From Lentisphaeria bacterium (GTDB lineage Bacteria; Verrucomicrobiota; Lentisphaeria; Victivallales; Victivallaceae), in assembly GCA_022009855.1 (NCBI GenBank), contig CP091727.1, positions 496,001 through 560,000 on the forward strand: 64,000 bases of DNA, written 5' to 3'. The notes under the pieces were generated by a model that had not been told where the DNA came from, searched no databases, and saw only the letters and a program-made list of their open reading frames with translations. The translations under genes were made by a program, and so were the position numbers. Of the stretch, positions 53,718-64,000 are shown in pieces. The stretch's first letter is position 1. The number at the start of each line of letters is the position of its first letter.

Positions 53718-56471
53718 TACGGCATCAGCGAAAGCGCCTCCACTTCGAAGAAGACTTTCGGCTGCTCCCAGGCGAAGAAATTCAGCGAGACGCTCTTCAC
53801 CCCTTCCGGCACCGTCAGGACCATCGAGAACTCCTGCCAGCCGCTCTTCAGCGCGGTGCGTCTCAGCAGGTTGATCCGCTGTTTGTTCGCGAAGCAGACC
53901 ACCTCAATCAGCGCCGTGCCGCGGGCCCGGAACGTGAGCCGGTAAGAGGCGTTCGGCAGAAGATTTCCCACGCTCACCGACAAGCCGGAAGCATCCTTGT
54001 CGCCGATCGCACCGGCATCGACGCGATATCCATTCCTCCGCTCGGAAAGACGCTGGTCGGCTTTGGCCCGGAACGGACGGAACCGGCAGCCCTTCAGCAG
54101 ATTGCGCGGACTCTGCCACACCGTAAGATCTCCGTATTCCGTCGGACTCTTCGCGCCGCCGATGCCGCTCGCCCACTCCCGGTAGTACGCCCGGCCATTG
54201 CCGTCGTTGTTGTTCACCAGCAACGAGAAACGAACCGTCCCGTTCGCCGGAATCGTGAGCGGATACAGCTCCGAAACCGGCATCCGCAGCCGGTAGACCG
54301 TCCGCCCGTTCCGCCGCTCTCCGGCGACCGTCACGGTCTGCATCGGTTCATTCGCCGGGGTATACCGTCCCGGCAGGTCGCCGCCGACCGGCGCGGCGAA
54401 GTTCTTCTCCAGCCGGCGCGCCCCCTCCCGGTCGAGCGTCAGCGTGAACTCAATCCGGTCGCCCGTCAGCCCCCGGCCGCCGCCGTCGAAAGCGAATTGG
54501 ACACTGTCACCCTCCCACGGCTGCTTCCCCGGCAGCGGGTGGTGCACCGCATCCTTCACCTCGACATACAGTTCAAAATTCTCCCGGTCCAGCGCTGCCG
54601 AGAAGAAGCCGGAAATCTCCCCGGCCTTGACCGCCGGGTAGGTGGCCACCTTCTTCCTGAGCGCCATCCGGGGCGCGCGCCGCCCGGCAGCGGTCAGTTC
54701 GAGCTTCGCGTCGAAGAGCTTCCCCGGCAGATAGTTCCCGTGCACTTCGTGCAACAGCGGCAACGCTTTGTTCTGCGGAATGAGCACCTCAGCGCCCCGC
54801 CCTTTCACCGCGATGAGCAGTTTCCGGTCGGGATTGCGGGCGATGTAGTAGAACTCCGGCGCCAGCGTCATCTCCGCCGGACGGGCGACGGGACGGCCAT
54901 CCGCCTCGCAGACGGAAGACGCCGCGACGATCTTCGCAAGTTCGCCGTCGATCCGGACCGGGGTCTCTCCTTCGTTCCAGAAGATCAGCAGCTCCCCGGC
55001 GTCGCTCGAAAGAGAAACCGCACACTGTCCCGCACCAAAGCGGTATCCTTCCTGCACAACCAGCTTCCCCCGCACCAGATCGGAGAGCACGTGCCACGCG
55101 ACCGCCTGATAGCGCGGCGCCAGAAACGGCGTCTTGCGGAAAAGGCCGGAGACGTGGCTTGAGTTGCCCGGATTGAACTTCTTCATCCACGGCAGACACT
55201 CCTTTTCAAAGTTCTGCGCGTTGACGATGCAGAAGAAATCCACCTCCTGCGCCCCCTGCCGCACCTGATTGAGGAAGTCGCAGAGCATGTTCCGCGTCAG
55301 CATCGGTTCGCTCGGCCACGGGAAGGAGGCACGCAGCAGCATCGCATGCCATTCACTGCTGAGCCACGGTTTGCTCTTCCGACCGAACTCCTTCTCCATC
55401 CGGCGGAAAGGCGCCATCTGCACCCAGCTGCCGTGCATCGGCAGCACATCGTAGTAACGGTCGCCGCCGAGCTTCAGGAGTTCCCGGTAGAACGGCAGAT
55501 AGCGCATGCCGATGCCGCCGAGGTACACGATCGCCTCCGGATTTTCCGCCTTGACGGTTTCGTAACCGGCCTTCAGCAGGGCGACGAAGTTCTCCACGCT
55601 GTCGCTCCAGAAACAGGTGTAGCCGATCAGATGCGGCTCGTTCCAGAGCTCGTACCTCTTCACGCCGGGGTAGCGGCGCATCACCATGCGGATGAAGTTC
55701 TTCCAGTCCTCCATCTGCTTCGGGACCACCGTCTTGTACTCCTGAATGCAGATATTGATCCAGGTCGCTTCCGGCCGGGTGGAGGCCCAGCGTGGAGTTC
55801 CCATCAGATTGAGCGTGATGTCCGAATCGGAATAGCCGTGCTCCCGGGCAAGCTTCATGAATTCGTCGAGCGCCTTCCAGTTCCAGACCCCCTTCTCCTG
55901 CTCCAGCGTCGCCCAGTCGATGTAGTGGACCCGGATCCCCCGGAATCCCACCAGCCGCGAAAGTGGCAGGAAGTCCCGGTAGCGGCTGAAGTGGGGCGAC
56001 ATGCCGAACACCGGCGAGATCTCCGCCACCGGCCGGGTCGGAGTGGCCACGGCGAACGGATGCTTCGTCACCGGGATTTGCGTATCCCCGGCAAGGGAAT
56101 ATTTTTTTGGTCTGCCAATCTTGTTTGTAAACCCGGAACCGGTAACTTTCGGTGACCGTGCCGTCCACGCTGCCGCTGCGGGAGAACTCCGCCTCGTAGT
56201 ATCCCGGCGACGGCGGCTGCCAGCACCACCCCTTTTCGTTGAACTCCCGGCCGCCGACTTCGCCGGTGAAAACCGTTTTCCCGGTGACGTCGGTCACCTT
56301 CACCCGGATGTGGTCGTTCTCCGGAATCGGCTGATCCCCCTTGAAGCAGACCGTTTCCCCGGTGCGCCACCAGTTGGCGAACGCGGTTCCGCGAATTTTC
56401 AGCGGTTCCATCCCCGCAGCAGTCAGCAGAGCTGCGGAAGCCAGAACCGATGCAATCACCTTTCTCAGCAT
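53714..56471 (-). CDS. Secreted GH39-like glycosidase with C-terminal CBM9-like domain (one frame break)
   Basis: About 919 residues. Signal peptide MLRKVIASVLASAALLTAAG, then an N-terminal beta-domain (GREFNEKGWCWQPPSPGYYE). The barrel has VHYIDWATLEQEKGVWNWKA, acid/base Glu in VKRYELWNEPHLIGYTCFWS and likely nucleophile in KPWLSSEWHAMLL, like clan GH-A families 39/42. The C-terminal part (FFSAALDRENFELYVEVKDA, then EGDSVQFAFDG) resembles CBM9, and a final beta-domain ends EVEALSLMPY. Break near 56080. It follows a pseudopilin gene by 97 bases. Confidence 0.7.
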
Positions 56472-56568
56472 GAAAATCCTCTGTTCTCTTTACTATACCA
56501 TCATTTTGCAGTTGTAAAACTGTTCGCGGACAACCGGCCTCTTCTGCCGACACCCAATTCTACCCGGA

Positions 56569-57368
56569 TCAGTCGACGGTTTCGTAGTAGAATCCGGTCC
56601 AGAAAATTCCTTTGTATCCTCCCAGGTACATCTTCCCGGCAGGAGTGGTGGCGGCGTGGCCGTCGAGATAGGCGACGTTCAACGCCATTCCGCCATGGCG
56701 GGTAATCCATTGGTCCGTGATCGCCGATATCTCACAGCGGGCGGCATTCAGCCCCTGAATCGTCAGCAGCCGGCCGATCTGGCCACGGGTGGCAACAGGG
56801 TTTTTGCCGCTGTCATCGATCATCAGAAAGGTCCGGGAAGGATATTTGGTGAAATCGGTCTTCCGGCGTTCCTGATTCGCCGCAGATCCTGTAGTCTGGA
56901 TACCCTCCTTCATATTGACGTTCCAGTTCATACTGTACCCGCTGTAATAGTTTTCCGCGGGCTGGAAGGAGGGGCAGGAGAAAACGGTTTCCTCGGCCGA
57001 TTCCAGATTCGTCATGATTTCGGAGGAGGTCGTCTTGTCACCGGGATTCGCATACCGCCAGAGAAGAGGAATCCACGACTGCTCCCAGGTGGAGGATTCG
57101 CCGGGGTTATTGGCGGCCAGCGGAATGTAATTTCTGTAATCCATCGAATACATGCTGCAATACTGCCCGAGCTGCTTGACGTTGCCGAGGCAGCTGGCGG
57201 TCATCCCCGTTCCCGCGCCTTGTTCAGCGCCGGAAGAAGCAGCGCCGCCAGAATGGCGATAATTGCTATTACAACCAGAAGTTCTATAAGAGTAAATTTT
57301 ATCCTTGCAAATTCTAACCGGTATGTGATTCTTTCCGGACGATCAGTGAACGACGAGAATCGGCTCAT
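56569..57368 (-). CDS. Pseudopilin-like protein with H-X9-DG C-terminus, second copy (one frame break)
   Basis: About 266 residues. The ATG at 57368 lies inside the 3' end of the LacI gene (26-base overlap). A 24-residue polar leader precedes KFTLIELLVVIAIIAILAAL, the prepilin-type helix. After a break near 57205 come CLGNVKQLGQYCSMYSMDYR and RHGGMALNVAYLDGHAATTP (H-X9-DG). The body differs from the protein at 49128, so they are paralogues from separate units rather than a recent copy. Confidence 0.8.
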
Positions 57369-58362
57369 AATACGGGTCCTCCAATTGGTTGTTATAATAT
57401 CGGGCCAGTTCGACTGGATTCATGAACTGCGAGAAAGAATTACGGTGTTCAATCTTCATGTCCTGGTCGGCGATCATTTCGATCATCCGCTTCATCTGCA
57501 TGGAGATACGTTCCCGGAACGGGTCGACAATACATCCCCGGACAACGGGGTGGCAGATATAATCCACAGGCAGCGCATAAGTGTAGATGCAGGCAGGGAT
57601 CCTGGTGATTCCACGACTCTCGCAATACTGCAGAAGCCTTGCGACAAATATGCTTGAATTGGAAAGGAAGCAGTCTGCCCTGCCGGCAGAGAGCGCTTCA
57701 AAAAAACTCTGTGGATTCTTTGCCGTGCTGTCGGAGATGTAAATGATTTCCAAATCATATTTCCGACAGGTGTCCGTTGCGGAGTTGTACCAAGTTCCAT
57801 GCGGAGTAACGACGGTGACCGCCAATCTGCGTTTCCCCTCCTGTGCAAACAGCTGGATTGCTTGTGATATTGAGCGGGAGCGGTCCCGCATTAGGCTGTT
57901 ATACTTCATATGATTCGAATCAATCTGCAAAATGGGAAAATCTTCGAGACGCCGTGCGGTCTCTTCATCCGGCTTCAGATCCAGATTGTAGAGAATGCCT
58001 GCCGGTTGACTGTCCAGAAGATTGTTGAGAATCTTCTGCTCCTGTGCGAGGTCATAAAACGGGACCAGGGAAATCAGCAGCTGATATCCGTAACGATACG
58101 CTTCCAGCAATAACATCTGAGTCTGAAAGCTGGAAAAGGTCCCGACGATGTTCCCGGTGGCATAACCGATGGTCATGGACTTTCCGCTGCGGAGACTGCG
58201 CGCCAGCGCCGACGGGCGGTAATTCAACTCCCGAATGGCCGCATCGATCCGCTGCCGCGTCTCCGCCGACATGCGCGACTTCGGATTGTTGTTCAAATAC
58301 ATCGACACCAGTGCCGGAGAAACATTGGCCCGATTGGCGATGTCTTTCAAAGTCGGTGGCAT
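57343..58362 (-). CDS. LacI-family transcriptional regulator
   Basis: 339 residues, intact. DNA-binding domain TLKDIANRANVSPALVSMYL with hinge region YRPSALARSLRSG; ligand domain from MTIGYATGNIVGTFSSFQTQ to PYYEPILVVH. It is the first gene of a minus-strand series with a pseudopilin, a GH39-like and a GH2-like enzyme. A near-perfect palindrome lies 19 bases before its start codon, so it probably represses itself and the whole series. Confidence 0.92.
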   Translation of the reverse strand: MPPTLKDIANRANVSPALVSMYLNNNPKSRMSAETRQRIDAAIRELNYRPSALARSLRSGKSMTIGYATGNIVGTFSSFQTQMLLLEAYRYGYQLLISLVPFYDLAQEQKILNNLLDSQPAGILYNLDLKPDEETARRLEDFPILQIDSNHMKYNSLMRDRSRSISQAIQLFAQEGKRRLAVTVVTPHGTWYNSATDTCRKYDLEIIYISDSTAKNPQSFFEALSAGRADCFLSNSSIFVARLLQYCESRGITRIPACIYTYALPVDYICHPVVRGCIVDPFRERISMQMKRMIEMIADQDMKIEHRNSFSQFMNPVELARYYNNQLEDPYYEPILVVH

Positions 58363-58381
58363 TTTATCCTCATTTTCTTAT

Positions 58382-58401
58382 TTGCTGTATCGATTCAGCA
58401 A
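58382..58401. promoter_or_regulatory. Candidate LacI-type operator upstream of the regulator
   Basis: TTGCTGTATCGATTCAGCAA is a 20-base palindrome with 18 matching positions and a central CG, the typical shape of LacI-family sites. It overlaps the region expected to hold the promoter (ATATTATA nearby). Confidence 0.6.
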
Positions 58402-58644
58402 TTATATTATACCAGAAAAAAACGATGGTGTCAAGAGTTGGAAGAAAAAAAGTTGAAAATTTGTTCACGCGCACGGAGGAAGCAGGTCGGTTCCGTTTCT
58501 ACCCGCCCCTCCCCCGAAAAATCGGGAAAACTTCGCCTCAAATCCGCCGAATTGGTGGAAATTTCACCTCGTAACATCTATTTTATATTGATTTCGGAAA
58601 ACCTACCGGAACCTGGCAAACGATAAAAATGCAAAGAGGCCGAT

Positions 58645-59645
58645 ATGAGAAAATTCATCTGGAATGACATCTGGTACCGGGGCGCAAACTTCACCCCCTC
58701 CACCGCAATCAATCAGCTGGAAATGTGGCAGGAGGAATCGTTCGATCCGGAGACGATCCGCCGGGAACTCGGCTACGCCGCCGGCATCGGCATGAACCTT
58801 ATGCGGGTCTATCTGCACGACCTGCTCTGGGAACAGGATTCCGCCGGATTCCTGAAACGAATGGAAACCTACCTCGAAATCGCCGACAGCTGGAAGATCA
58901 AGACGATGTTCGTCTTCTTTGACGACTGCTGGAAATCCGACTTCCAGCTCGGCAAACAGCCCGAACCGGTTCCGGGAAGTCACAACTCCGGCTGGATCCA
59001 GTCCCCGGCAACCGCGCGGCGGACGACCTCTCGCAGCGGCCCCGGCTGGAGCGCTATGTGAAAGGCGTCCTCACCCATTTCGCCCACGATCCGCGGATCG
59101 TCCTCTGGGACCTCTACAACGAGCCGGGCAACGGGAGCGCCGGAGATCACATCACCGCCACCGGCATGCGGGAGATGGCCTCCATGCCGCTCCTCCGCGA
59201 CGTCTTCCGCTGGGCCGCCGAGGTCAGTCCGGATCAGCCGTTCACCGCCGCCCCGTGGACCTTCAGCAAGTCGTTCGACGAAATGAACCGCTTCATGTTC
59301 GAAAACTCAGACGTCGTGACCTTCCACGCCTACAACCGGCCCGGAGAACTGTGTGAACGGATCAACTTCATCCGCCTCATCGCCAACGGTCGGCCGATGC
59401 TCTGCTCGGAATATATGGCGCGACACGCCGGAAGCACCTTCCGCGACTGCCTGCCCATCCTCCGCGAGAATCACGTCGGCGCAGTCAACTGGGGACTCGT
59501 CTCCGGTAAAACTCAGACTGTCCTCCCCTGGCAGGGGCTGATGGCCTCTGTGGATCTGAGCATTCCTTTCCACGATGTCTTCCACCCGGACGGCACTCTG
59601 CTCGTGCCGGAAGAAGCCGCGGTGTTCGAAGAGTTCATGCGCTGA
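58645..59645 (+). CDS. GH5-like glycosidase, cytoplasmic form (one frame break)
   Basis: About 333 residues without a signal peptide. MRKFIWNDIWYRGANFTPST leads to GIGMNLMRVYLHDLLWEQDS; the acid/base Glu is in RIVLWDLYNEPGNGS and the nucleophile Glu in GRPMLCSEYMARHAGSTF. This is the clan GH-A layout seen in GH5 mannanases and related enzymes. GAGGCCGAT precedes the ATG. Break near 59012. It starts about 280 bases from the divergent LacI gene and ends 22 bases before the acetylesterase, so the two form an operon. Confidence 0.75.
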
Positions 59646-59667
59646 AATCCGGCAGGAGCTTCTCATC

Positions 59668-61671
59668 ATGGAATTCGCCAGAAAATTCACCTTTCACCGT
59701 ATCTTCACCTCGCATATGGTTCTCCAGCGGGAGCGGCCGATCCGGCTCTCCGGCAAGGCGGAGCCTGGCAGATTCGTAACACTTTCCTTCGCAGGCCGGG
59801 AACGTTGCGTCGCCGCCGAAGCCGACGGCGAATGGTTCGCCGAATTCCCGGCGATGCAGGCGGGCGGACCTTACTCTCTCACGTTGACTGGTGACCGCGG
59901 AGTGTCGCCGGTCACGCTGGACGATATCCTGATCGGCGAAGTATGGATGTGCACCGGCCAGTCCAACATGGAGATGCCGGTCTACTCGGAAAATCCCTTC
60001 TGGCGCACCCTCGATGCCGTTGAGGAGCTGAAAAAAGCAGACCATCCCCGAATCCGGCTCTACAACTCCATGCTGACCCGCCGCCTCGCTCCGGACGGTC
60101 CGCTGACGGAGGAAAACGGCAACGGCTGGCAGCTCTGCAACGCCGAAACCGTCGCCCTGTTTTCCCGCATGCGGCTACTTTTTCGGACGCACCCTGGAAG
60201 AGGACCTCGACGTTCCCGTCGGCTTGATCGCCACCGCCTGGGGCGGCACCATCATCGAAGCGTGGATTTCACAGCGGAAGTTTCGTGAAAAATCCTGGCA
60301 GCCCTTCATCGAACAGACAAGGATCGAAGTGATGTGGAACAAGCTGCAGGAGACCGGAGAGTTCCGGCAGCTGTTCGACTGGCTCAAGAACTTCGACGCC
60401 CTCGGCAAAGCGGATCCAGCTCTCTTTCAGCCGGAAACGGACGATTCCAGCTGGCAGGAAAGTACAGCCCCCTGCCTGAGCCTGCCCGTCCCCGGTCGCT
60501 ATATGATCCGGGCGACGTTCGACCTGCCGGAAACGTTTTCCGGCAAGGACCTCACGCTGAAGATCGGAGTTTTCAACGACACGGACCGCACCTTCTTCAA
60601 CGGTGAATTCATCGGAGCAACCGGAATGGAACAGCCGGCTTACTGGAACATCTGCCGCCAATACCGTGTCCCGGCGCGGCTGCTCCGCGCCGGTCGGAAC
60701 TGCGTCGGCATCGAAGTGGACAACCACTACAGCGTCGGTTCCGCCAATTTGAACTGCTGGCAGATCAGCGATGGCGAACAGACGCTGGAGTTTCAGCCGG
60801 CCTGCCGCTGGATCAACCTCTTCACGGTACCGGCAGGATTCCCACCCCGACCGAATGTGCCGACCATCGGCGCCGACCGTACGCCGACCGGGCCGAACTA
60901 CTCCTCGACGTTGTTCAACGGAATGCTTTTCCCGTGGTTCCGCTACACGGTCCGCGGCACGATCTGGTACCAGGGATGCAGCAACAACGGCGAGTTCACC
61001 TACTATCCGCTTCACAAGATGTTGATCGACGATCTGCGGGAACACTGGAATGATCCTGACATGCCGTTTCTGCTGGTGCAGCTGGCGGCGTTCCACTCGC
61101 ACAATCCGGATAACCGGCTGCCGGACGCCATGTTCGACGATCAGCGGTTCCCGGAATTTTCCCCCTACGGCATCACCCGCGAAATTCAGGCGGAACTGCC
61201 GCATGTCCGCAGAAATGTCGGCATGATCTCGGCATTCGACCGCGGCGACCACTCGGACATCCATCCCGCGACAAGCAGACGGTGGGAATGCGGCTGGCGA
61301 AGAAGGCCGAACAGATGGTCTACGGCGAGAGGTGATCGCCGATGGCCCGACCTTCGCGGGGGATCCGCAAGGAAGGGTCCGCGTTCCGGATCCTCTTCCG
61401 GAACACCGGCTCCGGCTTGACCACCTCCGACGGGAAAGCGCCGACCGGCTTCGTGCTGGGAAGTCGCACCGGGGAACTCTATCCGGCGGATGCGGTCATC
61501 GACGGAGAAACTGTTCTTCTCCGCACGCCGCTGGTACCGGAACCGCAGCGCGTCCGGTACGCCTTCACCGGTTACTGCAGGGTGAATCTCTGCAACCGGG
61601 AGGGGTTCCCGGCGCTCCCGTTCCGTTCGGATAAACCGGACTACGAGGCGATGTTCCCCGACATCCCCTGA
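59668..61671 (+). CDS. Sialate O-acetylesterase (SASA) family esterase (frame breaks)
   Basis: About 667 residues. MEFARKFTFHRIFTSHMVLQ and IRLSGKAEPG form the N-terminal beta-domain common to bacterial SASA proteins. The catalytic Ser is in EVWMCTGQSNMEMPVY, with GTIWYQGCSNNG as a second block and DHSDIHP carrying the Asp-His pair. An inserted jelly-roll-like domain is seen around LPETFSGKDLTLKIGVFNDT. It removes O-acetyl groups from sugars. No signal peptide is evident. Breaks near 60172, 61267 and 61333. It follows the GH5-like gene closely, which suggests an acetylated oligosaccharide substrate. Confidence 0.85.
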
Positions 61672-61689
61672 AATCGTACCGGAAACAGC

Positions 61690-64000
61690 TCAGCGTACCA
61701 GAAGCAGCATCGGGCGGAGCGGTTTCAACGAAAAACGTTCCGTCACTGTCCGCCCGGAAATCAGGTCCTGCACCTGCGCCTTTTGTGGCAGGTGCAGCCT
61801 GACTTCCACCGGCGTGTCGTTGTAATTGACCAGACTGAGCAGCCATTTCCCGCCTCGGAACGGTACCGAACGCTGCACCAATCCGGATACCGCCCCGGCA
61901 AAAACCGGAGCCTCCGGATAAACGAAACTCTGTTGCATTTCCTCCGCGGTCAGCCGGGTATCCGGAATTACCGTGTACGGCGGCAGCGGCTTATCCAACG
62001 GCTTCCCGTAGGAGTTCCAGCGCGGAGCGGTTCCGCAAACATAAAGCTTGCCTCCAGCGGCGGTAAACTCCTGTAACGCGGCGATCGCCTCCTCACTCAG
62101 ATGAGAGGTCGATGTCAGAAACAGACGTCGGACCGCGCTGAAGTTCCGTTCGGCTAGCCGGTCCTCGCGCAGGAACCCCACCTTGTCGCCGCAGCAGGCG
62201 AGAGCGGCGTAAACCTCCTCTTGCTTGCGGACATACGCCTCGCCGTTCTGTAGAAAAGAGGAATGCGAGTGAAGCAGAGCCACCGGAAACGGAGCTTCCG
62301 CAAATGCCTCCACCTCAGCAGCCAGTCTTCTCAGGTCGGAAGTCGCCTTCGCCTGCGCCCAGATGTTAAGCGGTCGGTAATAGATTGATGCGTCGAGCCA
62401 GATCTCCCGCAGATGCTGCTGATAACTGCATCGATTCCAGACCCAGGTGACGATGCCGCGGGCACCGTAAAGAGCTTCCAGAAAAATGGCGCAGTATACA
62501 TGCTCATAAGGAACCGGAGTAAAATCGCCGTCAGCGATGATGTGATTTTCCGTATTCATCACCGGCACATTCTTGAAAGAGCGCTGCATATCATAGGTCC
62601 GCTGGAAGTTGATCCAGTTAGCCAGATAAAGGGTATCCTTGCGGTAACTCGACCCGGAATCATTCCCATTTAAATCGGAGAAATCCGAGAAGAGCGCGAT
62701 ATCCGTTCCCCATTTCGGCTGGCGACTGCTGTGCGGTGCCGGCAGTTTGACGTGAACCGGAACATCAGGAAGATATTTTTTGACAATCTCATACATCCAG
62801 CGATGAGAACGCGCGAAATGACACTGCTTCCACCGTTCGAATGCATAGTGGAGCGCCGGAGAACTCCCCTGCTCCTGTTCCAGCGTCTCCCAGTCCGGAT
62901 AGTTTTTCCCGGAGATTTCATTGAAGGCGGCAATCGTTACGAACTTCTTCTTCAGGGCGGCAAAAAAGCACGCCTGGTCTCCACCCGGTTCAAATTCGGA
63001 TTTTCACTTTTGGGCTCGTTGCTCAGGCAGATGCTGTGCAGTGCCTCCCGGTTGGGATCTTCGGCGAGCAGTCGACAGACCGCTTCGATGTGCGCCTTCA
63101 GCAATTTCCGGACTTCAAGGAGCATTCCAGTCATAAAAATATTCCATCTGATGGCGCGGTTTCGGCGCAAGATCAGCTTCATGGTTCTTCCACCACCAGT
63201 CTGGAATCACATGAGGGGAAAGCAACACGCAGATCTTCACATTATGCTTTCGCCCCAACTCAAGCGGACGCGCCACATACTTCTGATAGTAAGTCGGATC
63301 AAACTCTCCTTCCCGGCGTGGGAAAGTGCGCGCCGGTCCGATCTCAGTCTGAACAAAATTAGCGCCGATTTTCTCGAAGAGCGGGATATCGTCGATCGCA
63401 TCGGCGAAATGACCGTAACCGATGAAGAAACCTGCGTCATTCCTCATGGAAAACGGCTGAGGCTGCTCGAGTTGTTCCTTCCAATGAACCGCAAGACGGG
63501 CAAGTTCATCCAGCTGCAATTCTCCCCGGGTACGATGGTAGCGAACCGCACCTGCAGAACCGCTTGTACGCAAATCGGCCTCCGCCAGAGTCAGTCCGCG
63601 TTCAAACAGGGTGCAGATCAGGGCGGCGAAACTTTTCGGATTCCGACTTCTGGCCTGAAGCGTCTGAAACACCTTCCGTTGTTCCTGCAGCTTCTGCTCA
63701 GGGGAACGACGCCCTTCTCCAGAAAGTATTCTGCGACCCAATACTTTTCCCTCCACCACAGCCTCCAGCCGCAATGGACCGTCAGCGAGCTCTACGGGAA
63801 TGTTCACAGCAAACTCAGCCCGACCGATTCCCCCGGCCGGAATCGGCGGCATGGTCGCCACCGTCAATTCCCGAACAAGCCCGCCGGAATCGGTGAAGCG
63901 AAGCACAACCGGCAGCGGCCGGATTCCGGTACAACCCAGCAGATAGAGTTCACCGCGAATCCGAGCCTCCCGGACCGGTTCCAGTCGCAATACGGCAGAG
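61690..64000 (-). CDS. GH42-like glycosidase (partial, 5' end outside window; frame breaks)
   Basis: At least 770 residues. A beta-domain (IRGELYLLGCTGIRPLPVVL) is followed by a TIM barrel: DIPLFEKIGANFVQTEIGPA, acid/base Glu in HSICLSNEPKSENP and likely nucleophile in NVPVMNTENHIIADGD. Residues near TSTSHLSEEAIAALQEFTAA belong to a GATase-like trimerisation domain as in GH42 beta-galactosidases, and a short beta-domain ends LRPMLLLVR. Breaks near 63115 and 62950. It is convergent with the acetylesterase and runs off the right edge. Confidence 0.65.

Overview
The window looks like a GC-rich, polysaccharide-degrading bacterium of the Lentisphaerota (Victivallis-like). This is inferred from several secreted multidomain glycosidases, two pseudopilins with an H-X9-DG-type C-terminus, LacI and AraC regulators beside sugar genes, and ordinary bacterial housekeeping genes. 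No rRNA or taxonomic marker was compared, so the assignment is tentative.

Layout. 1-2150: aldose epimerase (cut by the window edge) and an MFS transporter. 2155-3452: an IS110-family element whose 5' noncoding end recurs alone at 41564-41751. 3500-26701: housekeeping block with clpB, a minus-strand run rsmG/nudC/tatD/AsmA-like, der, pyrF, a Trk potassium system with a HAMP protein, two identical tRNA-Val genes, dprA, aroB, a UGSC-like secreted protein, glyS and a QueG-like Fe-S protein. 26802-29832: an AT-rich island of small membrane-protein genes on the minus strand, bounded on the left by a perfect 17-bp inverted repeat and on the right by an Rhs-core-like remnant. 30255-35354: a secreted binding protein, an MsbA-like ABC exporter and a large uncharacterised protein. 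35487-43747: a broken surface-polysaccharide region (two glycosyltransferases, a DUF6625-like protein, a truncated NusG/RfaH-like gene) cut by IS5, IS110-derived and IS630 elements, with an AraC/MFS pair between them. 43869-64000: sugar catabolism, with a DapA-family aldolase, LacI, AraC, two pseudopilin-glycosidase units, a GH5-like enzyme, a sialate O-acetylesterase and a GH42-like enzyme.

How the genes fit together. The right half reads as a set of locally regulated polysaccharide-use units: regulator, pseudopilin, secreted glycosidase. Two such units have the same order (AraC/pilin/GH5-like and LacI/pilin/GH39-like/GH2-like). The DapA-family lyase and the acetylesterase suggest substrates containing acidic or acetylated sugars.

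Quality warning. Roughly one reading-frame break per kilobase interrupts conserved genes, mostly at short C/G or A/T runs, including genes that should be essential (pyrF, der, aroB). I treat these as probable uncorrected sequencing indels and annotate across them. Gene ends and 'pseudogene' labels depend on that reading. Where a frame had to be joined by eye the break position is approximate.
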